64,000 nt of DNA from Leptospira sp. WS4.C2 (lineage in GTDB: Bacteria; Spirochaetota; Leptospiria; Leptospirales; Leptospiraceae), in assembly GCF_040833985.1 (NCBI RefSeq), contig NZ_CP162139.1:2376001-2440000 (forward strand). Direction: 5' to 3'. Of this stretch, positions 33,775 through 41,639 are shown piece by piece. The notes under the pieces are model-generated. The model saw only the letters and a program-made list of their open reading frames with translations. It did not search any database and had not been told where the DNA came from. A program made the position numbers and the translations under genes. Within the stretch, counting starts at the first letter, position 1. Every line of letters starts with the position of its first letter.

Positions 33775-34083
33775 ATGGAAAAAGAGTTAGAAATTTTAAA
33801 AACCCAAATCATTTCTCTCGTAAATCCACTAAAAATTATCCTTTTTGGATCAAGAGCAACTAGAACTGCAGGAAAGAATAGTGATTATGATCTTCTAATC
33901 ATTATGCCTAACGGCACTAATAAAAGGGAAATTGCACAGTATCTTTATAAAAATGTAGATAATATCAAAATCTCATTTGATATTGTTGTGGCCACTCCCG
34001 AAACTCTCGAAAAATATTCTAATATCCGACATTTAATTTATTTTCATGCCCTTAAAGATGGTTTAGAACTCTATGCTGCATGA
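33775..34083 (+). CDS. MNT-domain nucleotidyltransferase antitoxin (cassette 29)
   Basis: The 102-residue protein has IILFGSRATRTAGKNSDYDLLIIM near residue 25, the minimal nucleotidyltransferase GSRAxG...SDxDLLV motif. MNT proteins neutralise HEPN toxins, in some cases by AMPylating them. ATG 33775 is taken because the frame upstream is less family-like. It overlaps the HEPN gene by 11 bp. Confidence 0.85.
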   Translation: MEKELEILKTQIISLVNPLKIILFGSRATRTAGKNSDYDLLIIMPNGTNKREIAQYLYKNVDNIKISFDIVVATPETLEKYSNIRHLIYFHALKDGLELYAA

Positions 34084-34462
34084 TGACCCAGCTTCTCCAG
34101 AAGCTTGGCTTATTCATGCAAAAAGCGACTTACTCTTGGCAAAACTTGGGGATAAAAATGATATTTTACTAAATCAACTTTGTTTTCATGCTCAACAAAC
34201 TGCTGAAAAATCTTTAAAAGCTGTCTTGATAAAAGAGAATGTGGAATTTCTATTTACTCACAATATTAAAACTCTAACGCTTTCATTACCAGATCGAATT
34301 GAAAAACCTAGTTTCTTTGATGAACTTGCAATTTTAACAGATTATGCCGTCTCTACTAGATATCCGGGTGATTATGAAGAAATTCTTAATACTGAATATG
34401 AAAAGGCAATTGAATTAGCTGAACTTGTTTTTAGTTGCGCTAGCAATTTAATAAAAAAATAA
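34073..34462 (+). CDS. HEPN-domain toxin (cassette 29)
   Basis: The 129-residue all-helical protein has AWLIHAKSDLLLAKLG, LCFHAQQTAEKSLKAVLI and FLFTHNIKTLTL, then YAVSTRYPGDYEEI, the signature of the HEPN partner of MNT proteins. These act as ribonucleases or related toxins. The pair is a common prokaryotic toxin-antitoxin system. Confidence 0.85.
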   Translation: MLHDDPASPEAWLIHAKSDLLLAKLGDKNDILLNQLCFHAQQTAEKSLKAVLIKENVEFLFTHNIKTLTLSLPDRIEKPSFFDELAILTDYAVSTRYPGDYEEILNTEYEKAIELAELVFSCASNLIKK

Positions 34463-34476
34463 ATTTTATAAATGGT

Positions 34477-34652
34477 CGACTACGCATAACAGCATGGAAA
34501 CGCTGCGCTTCGGCACAAGGCCTCGCTTGGGCTGCGCCACATTTCCCTTCTGTCACTCGTTTGCATCCGCAAACTCCGTGCCAGTCCCTAACGTCCCGTT
34601 CGGGACTCAGGGTCGGGAAACGTCGTCTCCACAAATTCGTTATGCGTAATGT
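34477..34652 (+). repeat. attC29 recombination site
   Basis: R'' CGCATAAC and R' GTTATGCG; TGGAAACG / CGTCGTCTCCA arms, spacer variant CAAATTCG. Last complete attC of the array. Confidence 0.85.
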
Positions 34653-34724
34653 TTTTAAAAATATTTTAAGAAAAATGCATGAAAAATGCTTGTATACTCA
34701 TGAATTTGGCTTAGGATTTTAAGT

Positions 34725-35003
34725 ATGGCAAATTTACAGGTCAGAGACATAGATAACAGACTTTATGAATCTTTAAAAAGAAGGGCTGAACTAGAGCATC
34801 GTTCAGTAAGTCAGGAAGTTGTCATGATTATCGAAAATCATCTCAAAAGAGACAACCTAGAAAGCGAATTACAAACGTTAGAGTTTCTTAAACTTACAAA
34901 CTCTTGGCACGACAACAAAAACGCAAAAGATATAATTTCAGACATTAGAGCTTCAAGATCAAGAAATAATCGATCAAGGATAACTGATGAGTTATTTGAT
35001 TGA
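34725..35003 (+). CDS. FitA-like RHH antitoxin (cassette 30)
   Basis: The 92-residue protein begins ANLQVRDIDNRLYESLKRRAELEHRSVSQEVVMIIENHL, the FitA/VapB ribbon-helix-helix type. The tail (DNRSRITDELFD-like end) is the toxin-binding part. It overlaps vapC by 17 bp. Confidence 0.85.
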   Translation: MANLQVRDIDNRLYESLKRRAELEHRSVSQEVVMIIENHLKRDNLESELQTLEFLKLTNSWHDNKNAKDIISDIRASRSRNNRSRITDELFD

Positions 35004-35385
35004 TACAGATATCATAATCTATAGCCTAAAAGGTAATGAAATAGTTCAAAACAATCTTATAGAGAATAAAAACATTTCGAAAGCTATTTCTGTAATTACT
35101 TATGGCGAACTTATATTTGGTGCAAAGAAATCAAAAAGTAGAGAGAAAAACCTGGCTACTGTATATAGAATTGGAGAACTTTTTCCAGTCATTGAATTGA
35201 CGAAAGGAATTGTTGAAACCTTCGGAGAAGTAAAGGCCACTTTACAGAAAAAAGGAAATACCGTTGACGACTTCGATCTCCTAATCGGTTCAACAGCTTT
35301 ATTCTTAAATTATACCTTAGTTACTAATAATGAAAAACATTTCTCAATGATTCCTGATTTAAGAATTGAGAACTGGAGTAAATAA
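34987..35385 (+). CDS. vapC: VapC-type PIN toxin (cassette 30)
   Basis: The 132-residue protein has YLIDTDIIIYSLKG at residues 3-16, VITYGELIFGAKKS near 38, VDDFDLLIGSTAL near 98 and LVTNNEKHF near 113, a complete PIN site. It pairs with the RHH antitoxin upstream. The cassette still has matching ends (AATGTTTTTA and AAAAACACTA) although its attC is cut off. Confidence 0.9.
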   Translation: MSYLIDTDIIIYSLKGNEIVQNNLIENKNISKAISVITYGELIFGAKKSKSREKNLATVYRIGELFPVIELTKGIVETFGEVKATLQKKGNTVDDFDLLIGSTALFLNYTLVTNNEKHFSMIPDLRIENWSK

Positions 35386-35404
35386 TTTACTTTTCTAACC
35401 AAAA

Positions 35405-35421
35405 ACACTACGCATAACAGC
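35405..35421 (+). repeat. attC30, truncated to R''
   Basis: Only CACTACGCATAACAGCG remains; the sequence then changes directly into transposase coding sequence. This marks the end of the intact array. Confidence 0.8.
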
Positions 35422-36097
35422 GAATTTACTAGGTTATTCAAGATCTACGGAATTCCAGATATAATTCGTTCTGACAACGGACCTCCTTTCGCTTCTATGC
35501 AGTCTCTATGGGGGCTCACTAAACTTTCTGTTTGGGGGCTCTCTCTAGGAATCAAACTCGATCGTATTCAACCAGGCAAACCTTAGCAAAATGGCGCTCA
35601 TGAAAGAATGTATAGAGATATGGCAAGAGAACTACAAAATGAAATTGTCGGGAAAATCACACTCTTCCAAAAGCTCTTCGATAAATGGAGAATCGAATTC
35701 AATAGAGAAAGACCTCATGAGTCTCTCAATATGAAAACTCCCGAACATGTCTATATTAAATCTAATAAAAAATTTGATCCTAATCCTGACTTACTTATTG
35801 CTTACCCTTTGGGATTCAAACAAAGGCATGTCAACGACAGAGGTTACATCAATTATAATGGAAATCTAATTATGGTCGCCAATCCTTTTAACGGATTTAA
35901 TATCGGGATAAAAAAGGAATCTGATTCAGTTTCCATTTGGTTCGGAAATAACAAGTTAGGGTTTCTAGATCAAAATTTATTCTTGATCAATCCTGATACC
36001 AACTCATACAAAGTTCATAAACCAAGAAAAGTTACAAAAAAGTATTACCCTTCTCTTGACTCATAACCGTTACCCATGTCTTAAAGTCATACCTAAA
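35420..36097 (+). pseudogene. 5'-truncated, diverged IS481-type transposase remnant
   Basis: The reading frame corresponds to the C-terminal half of the IS transposase (from about EFIRLFKIYG onward) but at clearly lower identity than the three full copies. A TAG replaces a tyrosine codon at 35584-35586 (GKP-stop-QNGAHERM). The right end CATGTCTTAAAGTCATACCT is present at 36077-36096. An older, inactive relative of the IS. Confidence 0.85.
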
Positions 36098-36338
36098 ATA
36101 AATTTATTAATCGAAAATTTCATTAGAATTCCTTAAAATTTTAAATTATTTCAAATTAAATAATTCTATATATTATACTATTAATAAATTTGGCAACGAA
36201 TGATTAATATCAGATAAATCATAAAATACGTTGAAAAAAATTTACTTTAATATCAAACATTGAAATTGATCACAAAAATCATTGCATTTTTTATCTAAAA
36301 TTTCACATTAGATGAAATAAAAATACGAATGAGACAAG
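36098..36338. other. AT-rich stretch without recognisable genes
   Basis: About 240 bp of very AT-rich DNA between the IS remnant and the small lipoprotein gene. I see no promoter pair I would trust and no attC-like sequence. Confidence 0.5.
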
Positions 36339-36638
36339 ATGAAAAATAAAATATATTCAAAAATCATAATTCCAACTCTATTGATTGCATATATACATTG
36401 CAGAAGCGAAATTTCCGAAATTTCAGGTAAATGTGATAAGGAAAAGAAGGAAAATAGGCAATGTTTGATTTCCACAATTCTTACATGCGAGTTTATTCGC
36501 TCATCTACAAATGATAGAAGTCCTAGGAGCAGTATATGTAACCAACCAGATAATTATTTAATACTCCTTACTTCTTCATGCGAAATTTCACCAGAATGTA
36601 GGCCAAAAAGTGAAAAAAAGAATTCCAACAATAATTAG
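36339..36638 (+). CDS. Small putative lipoprotein
   Basis: The 99-residue product has a lipoprotein-type signal (KIIIPTLLIAYIHC, cysteine near residue 21). The mature part is cysteine-rich and ends in a lysine/asparagine tail. No family recognised. It may be a former cassette gene: attC-like remnants follow at about 36709-36720 (CAACTTCGCATAA). Confidence 0.5.
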   Translation: MKNKIYSKIIIPTLLIAYIHCRSEISEISGKCDKEKKENRQCLISTILTCEFIRSSTNDRSPRSSICNQPDNYLILLTSSCEISPECRPKSEKKNSNNN

Positions 36639-36723
36639 TTTTAATCAGAATAATAATTATAAAAAATTTAATTTTATCTTAGAATGGCTAAGAAATATCA
36701 TTAAAAGCAACTTCGCATAATAA

Positions 36724-37213
36724 AAATCAGATGAAACAAACAACATAGAGAATAAAATAAAAAACAAGTTCATTGAACTTACAAAAGGAATTTCAAAAGA
36801 TCTTTTTATTCACAACTTTTCGAATAATGAATTTAACCCTTCCGACACTAGAACCAAATATATTTTATGGAGACTAGAAAACTTATCAGATGCAACGAGC
36901 GCTAACATAGAAAATATAAATACTGAACATATAATGCCAAAAACTCTAACAACTGAATGGAAAAATTCACTATTGAAAGAAATTGGTAGCGGTGCCGATG
37001 ATAATAAATTAAAAATAGAATATGATTCTTGCATAAATAAGATAGGAAATTTAACTCTATTAGAGCACAGATGGAATAAGAAAATAAAACAGCGAATTTA
37101 CTGTAAAGGCAAAAGGAAACGATAAATTTTCAGGCTATAAAGATTCTAACTTTAACTTAACAAAAATGATTGCAACAAAATATAAAAAATGGGGCTTAAA
37201 ACAAATAAAATAA
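36724..37213 (+). pseudogene. DUF1524/GmrSD-type HNH nuclease C-terminal fragment, frameshifted
   Basis: The open frame has FNPSDTRTKYILWRLE, NTEHIMPKTL and GNLTLLEHRWNKKI, the DUF1524 HNH pattern of GmrSD-like type IV restriction proteins. A frameshift near 37095 moves the last block (FTVKAKGNDKFSGYKDS...IATKYKKWGLKQIK) into another frame ending at 37213. The N-terminal DUF262 part is absent. It directly follows an attC R'' remnant. Confidence 0.75.
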
Positions 37214-37267
37214 CGAAGTTTAGAATTGGCAGAAAGTGCATACAAAATTTGGATATTTAATTAACTT

Positions 37268-37376
37268 GCGACTTCACATAACAGTAACCTACCACTACGC
37301 TTCTGGCACTCCCCTTGCACTCGCAAACACAGGGCCAGCATACGCCGGTTAGCCTAGTTCGTTATACAACATTCCC
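37268..37376 (+). repeat. Decayed attC (attC31)
   Basis: CACATAAC with GTTATACA ends, ACCTACC and CGGTTAGCCTAG arms; the middle is shortened to about 106 bp. It retains the C (left) and A (right) at base 11 of the stem that all intact attC flanks show. Shows that the array once extended further right. Confidence 0.75.
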
Positions 37377-37488
37377 TAAACCTATTAATTTCTTTTTGAC
37401 GAAAATATGCAAAAGCACTACCAAATTCCAGTGATTTCTCTAATTACTAAACCTGACTTTTCTTTCATATTTATGTTAGAATCTTTGC

Positions 37489-37683
37489 GTGGATTACAAA
37501 TCTAGACTTTCATCCTCACCTGATGTGTTACTCGGTAAACCCGTGATTAAAAATACAAGAATTGCTGTCGATCTAATTCTAGAACGATTAGGTGATGGAA
37601 TGTCTATCGAAGAAATTCTAGAATCTTCACCAAGAATCGAAAAAACGATATCCTTACTTGTATTTCATATCCAAGCCATGTAA
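37489..37683 (+). pseudogene. DUF433 antitoxin-like gene, frameshifted
   Basis: The frame (GTG start) reads RLSSSPDVLLGKPVIKNTRI and VDLILERLGDGMSIEEILES, the DUF433 antitoxin pattern. After the A-run at 37640-37645 the family sequence (EKNDILTCISY) continues in another frame, so one A seems to have been lost. The 64-residue product has an aberrant end. Confidence 0.7.
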
Positions 37684-37701
37684 TAAGCAGAGAAAGCTTG
37701 C

Positions 37702-37899
37702 TTGCAAGTTAGTATTCTCGCTGACGAAAAAGTCGACTTTCGACTAATATAACTTCTTAGAAATGAAGGACATAAAGTTTTTTCTGTTTTAGAAGCAAGA
37801 AAAGGTATTACTGACCTACAAGGCATTGAGCTAGCAAAGAGAATTGATGCTATCATTCAAACATTAGCTAAAGACGAGTCTATGTTCACAAAAAAATAG
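37702..37899 (+). pseudogene. DUF5615 PIN-like toxin gene with in-frame stop
   Basis: In one frame: VSILADEKVDFRLI, then TAA, then LLRNEGHKVFSVLEARKGI and a degraded end. This is the DUF5615 PIN-like partner of DUF433 antitoxins (ILADENxxxxLxxLLRxxGHxVxSV). The stop most likely replaces a lysine codon. Together with the gene upstream it is a dead toxin-antitoxin module. Confidence 0.7.
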
Positions 37900-37925
37900 C
37901 TATTCTATTGGTTTACTTGCACCAG

Positions 37926-38804
37926 AAGCAGAAGCTATAATTTTGGAAAAATGAGAATTTCTAAGTAACAGGCATTAGCAACGGCCCGCGAATGTATACC
38001 AGTGTATGGATAAAATCAAAAAAACGATTAGTTTTCGAATATTATTAGCCTTTTTAATGCACCCTGGAGAACTAATTTTTTTTAGAAACTAGTTCAAATT
38101 TCGCCAAAGGATTTAAACACTCTGTAACAAGAGCTGTCTACCAGAACTTTATACAATATCCTTATTTGAAGATTCTGAATCAGTGAAACAAGAAATCGAA
38201 GATTCTCCTAACAATCTTAAATTCGATCAAATTTCTGCTATTGAAAAAACCTATAGGGAATCGCGTTTTATACAGTCGAAAAGCAAATATCCAATTACAT
38301 TCTCTAACGTTGATTGTATTTAAGAAAAATAATGTTTTCCATTCTGATATTAATTTCAATTTTTCCTACAAATAATGATATCTTTGAAAAACTTATCGAA
38401 GAATCGGAAAAAAAGGAATTTGATACAACACCCAATGAAATAAAAATGGGCTGAACTTAAAAAATGCAAAACTGAGAATACCACCATTCTATGGGTAATA
38501 AAGTAATAGCTTTTTATTATACAAGGGAAAAGAAAGAAACGTATAGAACCAACAGAAATCTAATATATCATCTGAACTTTTTCGGAAAAAAGATCGGAAT
38601 AGCATAGCTTGAATACTTTTCTAAACTGTGTTTTAATCGATAAATAAAGAAATTCATGAATAACAGCAAATTATATTCAGTCTTAGATTAATCATATATT
38701 TGTTGTTTATTTAACAAAAAAATGCTTAGTAATTATTGCATCCATGCTATAAATTATAGATAGCATATCTTAAAAACTATTAACGGCAAAGCTGCTATAA
38801 ACTA
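37926..38804. other. Decayed region without intact genes
   Basis: About 880 bp with only short broken frames on the + strand, for example a tail reading IEDSPNNLKFDQISAIEKTY near 38200 and a 40-codon frame at 38332-38454. It looks like accumulated gene debris at the boundary of the cassette array. No attC, tRNA or IS end is visible. Confidence 0.5.
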
Positions 38805-38816
38805 ATGAGGGATCGT

Positions 38817-39380
38817 ATGGGTATTAAAAAGGAAATTTCCGCCAAACAATTAGAAGACCTAATCAAAACACTGAAAAACCGTTTTGAGAAAAATATGGAT
38901 CGTCATAGAGATATAGAGTGGGCACAATTACAATCAAAATTGGAATCCAATATGGAAAAACTTTGGTCACTATATGAAATGGAAAGAACAGGAGGAGAAC
39001 CCGACCTAGTTGGATATGATAAAAAAGCAGATGAGTATATCTTTTTTGATTGTTCTACAGAAAGCCCAAAAGACAGACGAAGTGTCTGCTATGACCGTAA
39101 GGCGTTAGACGGAAGAAAAGAAAACAAACCCAAGAATAGTGCTATCGACATGGCAATCAAAATGGGCATCGAACTATTGACCGAGCAACAATATAAAGAA
39201 CTACAAAAAATAGGGAACTTTGATACAAAAACATCAAGCTGGATATTAACGCCCGCTAGTATCAGAAATTTAGGAGGGGCCTTATTTGCAGATTTTCGGT
39301 ATGGAACTGTTTTCGTCTACCACAATGGTGCAGATTCTTATTATGCAGCTAGAGGATTTCGCGGCTCTCTCCGAATTTAA
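38817..39380 (+). CDS. DUF4256 family protein
   Basis: The 187-residue protein matches DUF4256 by pattern: LKNRFEKNMDRHRDIEWAQ, EMERTGGEPDLVG, YIFFDCSTESPKDRRSVCYD, LLTEQQYKELQKIGNFDTKTSSWILTP and a C-terminal HNGADSYYAARGFRGSL. The function of the family is unknown. ATG 38817 is preferred because GAGG lies 6 bp upstream; an in-frame ATG at 38805 would add four residues. It is the first intact non-cassette gene. Confidence 0.8.
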   Translation: MGIKKEISAKQLEDLIKTLKNRFEKNMDRHRDIEWAQLQSKLESNMEKLWSLYEMERTGGEPDLVGYDKKADEYIFFDCSTESPKDRRSVCYDRKALDGRKENKPKNSAIDMAIKMGIELLTEQQYKELQKIGNFDTKTSSWILTPASIRNLGGALFADFRYGTVFVYHNGADSYYAARGFRGSLRI

Positions 39381-39560
39381 TTAGTTAAATTATACAAAAC
39401 TTTTTTTTATTCTATATACAAATTTTCATGATTATAATTAAAAAAAATTAAACTTTTATCAACAGCCAACATAACTATTGATATTTTTCTTGAATAGGTT
39501 ACTCTGGTTCGAGTAGAGTCATTATTTTTATCCTGAACTTCAGGTTTTTTCAAAATTTAT

Positions 39561-40214
39561 ATGTCAAATTTATTTACGAACAGATCGGTAGCTCTAAAAA
39601 ATTACAAAGTCCAATGGGAAAGTTTTTTATGTGATATCTCGAATTACGAAGAAGATTATCAAAAGTATAGTAAAACCGGATTAGCGGTCAAACCCAACGA
39701 TCGTTGTTTCTATCTAAGAAGCTTTGAAGATAAGATTTCTCTTTCTTCAGGAACATGGGGAACTAAACAATTGTTTGCGAATCGCCTAATTACAACAACT
39801 CAATCAGAGCATATTTTCTCTTCTTCTTTTTGGAAAAAATATTCAACCAATAGATGCCTAATTCCTGTTACATCTTATTTTGAATGGCAAATGCAACGGA
39901 GCGGAGAAAAACATAAATTTAAAATTGAATTTATAGATAGGGACTCATTTTTCGGGGGAATTTGGGGTGCATACCCAAATGGCTCTACATGGGTAACCAT
40001 CGTCACGCAAGTTGCTAATGAAAAAACAGCAGAAATCCATAACTCGGGAGATAATAAACACAGGCAACCAATTGTGATTCGAAAAGAAAACCAGGGCGCG
40101 TGGCTCGATCCAAAATTAGACTCGGAACCTCAAGTTAAAAAACTAATTACGCAATTTCAACCGAACGAAATTATTACCGAAGACCTTGATTATGAACAAA
40201 CATTGTTTGACTAA
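39561..40214 (+). CDS. Divergent SRAP (YedK/HMCES-like) protein lacking the catalytic Cys2
   Basis: The 217-residue protein has SRAP blocks: FANRLITTTQSEHIFSS, NRCLIPVTSYFEWQ (with the active-site Glu) near residue 97, VTIVTQVAN and an IHNSGDNKHRQPIVI block in place of IHxRMPxIL. SRAP proteins normally begin MCGR and use Cys2 to crosslink abasic sites in single-stranded DNA. Here the protein begins MSNLFTNRSV and no MCGR start is found upstream. It may be catalytically altered or use another residue. Confidence 0.7.
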   Translation: MSNLFTNRSVALKNYKVQWESFLCDISNYEEDYQKYSKTGLAVKPNDRCFYLRSFEDKISLSSGTWGTKQLFANRLITTTQSEHIFSSSFWKKYSTNRCLIPVTSYFEWQMQRSGEKHKFKIEFIDRDSFFGGIWGAYPNGSTWVTIVTQVANEKTAEIHNSGDNKHRQPIVIRKENQGAWLDPKLDSEPQVKKLITQFQPNEIITEDLDYEQTLFD

Positions 40215-40327
40215 TCCTTCTACTCTCTAATTTAAAATGAACCGATTCTTTATTACGGTAAAAAAACTCTTTTTAAAAAATTCATGGTCAAGAGAAACAA
40301 TTTCAGAAGGAAACTCAATGTTTATAC

Positions 40328-40942
40328 CTATGTTATGGCTTGCAATTCTACACCCGTCATTTGGATGTATTTAGGCAAACTTTCAATACGCTGAAGCCAT
40401 TTTCGAATATTAGGATATGAAGATAGATCGACTTTTCCTTGGTGACCGAGAGCAATATAAGGATATACTGCTATATCGGCGATGGTGACTGAGTCTGTGG
40501 CTAACCAATTATGGTTCGTAAGTCTATTTTCCAATATAGATAGAAGATTTTCAGTAACCAAAGTTGTTTCCTCTAAGTTGATAGGACGGCCGAGTAAATA
40601 ATGCGCTCGTAGTGCACTTGGACCTCGCGAAACTTCATTCGCCGCCGTAGAAAGCCATGCGACGACTTCACACATTTGGATAGGATCGTTAGGAAACCAA
40701 TTTGCCTCTCCATAAGTACGGGCCAAATATACCAAAATTCCTTGGCTATCACGAATGATTACATTTTTATCTTTAAGCACTGGGACTTGGCCAAAGGGGT
40801 TCATGTTTAAAAAAGTTTCTGATTTATGTTCCCGTTCAGGTCCGTTCACAAGACGACTTTCATACTTGAGATTCAAAAGTGATAACATCAACCTGACTTT
40901 GTAGCAATTTCCCGACAAAGCAAATTCAAATAATTCGATCAT
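40328..40942 (-). CDS. Glutathione S-transferase family protein
   Basis: The 204-residue protein has the thioredoxin-fold N-terminus (FEFALSGNCYKVRLMLSLL), NPFGQVPVLKD with the cis-proline, and DSQGILVYLARTYG for glutathione binding. The all-helical C-terminus contains SVTIADIAVYPYI. Role in detoxification or thiol chemistry is typical; substrate unknown. It stands alone, convergent with the SRAP gene. Confidence 0.88.
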   Translation of the reverse strand: MIELFEFALSGNCYKVRLMLSLLNLKYESRLVNGPEREHKSETFLNMNPFGQVPVLKDKNVIIRDSQGILVYLARTYGEANWFPNDPIQMCEVVAWLSTAANEVSRGPSALRAHYLLGRPINLEETTLVTENLLSILENRLTNHNWLATDSVTIADIAVYPYIALGHQGKVDLSSYPNIRKWLQRIESLPKYIQMTGVELQAIT

Positions 40943-41091
40943 AATCCTTCTAATAACAAAAAAGCGAAGCTAGTGGCAATTATTTTTCAGACCGAAAATG
41001 TTTTGTATGAACTAATACTCCTAACAGAAATGAAAATATAATTAAAGTAATCTGGGGAACGGATATAATAATCTCAATCCATTAACGGTGA

Positions 41092-41559
41092 TTATTTCTT
41101 CATCTCATCACCAAGAATTTTTCGAAATTGTTTTAATAGAAGCAAAAACATTTTCCTGTTTTTTTCCGACATTGAATTCAATATGGGTTCAAAGTGAGTC
41201 AAGATTTTTTTTGGCAAAATTCTTTGTAACGATTTTCCCTCGGGCGAGAGGCTGATGACTGTAGATCTTTTGTCAAGTTTTGAGACTGCCACTTGAATTA
41301 GTCCCGCACCTTCCATTCGACTAATCATTTTTGAAGCAGAAGGTGCATCTTGTAATGTTAATTCAATGATTTGTTTTTGAGTCAATTCTCCTTTTTGCCA
41401 TAACATCGCCAACACCTGCCACTGCTCAGGTGTTAAATGAAATTCCCGAAGGCAACGAATCAACTCTCTTCGAAAAAGAAGAGCAACGCGATTCAAATTA
41501 AATCCAATTTGATCATCTAATAAAAACATATTATTAAATACATTTCTCTTTGCACCCAT
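41092..41559 (-). CDS. MarR-family transcriptional regulator
   Basis: The 155-residue protein has the MarR winged helix: LTPEQWQVLAMLWQKGELTQKQIIELTLQDAPSASKMISRMEGAGLI then KLDKRSTVISLSPEG (wing). It is divergent to the DoxX gene. Two identical palindromes, TTGTC-CA-GACAA, lie between the two start codons, so it probably represses itself and doxX. An inner start (NNMFLLDDQ) is also possible. Confidence 0.88.
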   Translation of the reverse strand: MGAKRNVFNNMFLLDDQIGFNLNRVALLFRRELIRCLREFHLTPEQWQVLAMLWQKGELTQKQIIELTLQDAPSASKMISRMEGAGLIQVAVSKLDKRSTVISLSPEGKSLQRILPKKILTHFEPILNSMSEKNRKMFLLLLKQFRKILGDEMKK

Positions 41560-41563
41560 TTAC

Positions 41564-41622
41564 TTGTCCAGACAAATAAATGTTGACCGGATTTCCGCTT
41601 ACAATATTACTTGTCCAGACAA
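41564..41622. promoter_or_regulatory. Twin MarR-type operators
   Basis: TTGTCCAGACAA occurs at 41564-41575 and again at 41611-41622, each an inverted repeat TTGTC/GACAA with a 2-bp spacer, 47 bp apart, within the extended repeat TACTTGTCCAGACAA. The second lies 18 bp before the DoxX ATG. Confidence 0.75.
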
Positions 41623-41639
41623 CTTTTTTGGAGAAATAT

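Noticed and set aside
475..35421. CRISPR array or REP elements as an explanation for the repeats
   Set aside because: The repeats are about 170 bp, spaced by whole genes, unidirectional, and end in GTT with matched cassette starts. There are no short regular spacers or cas genes.
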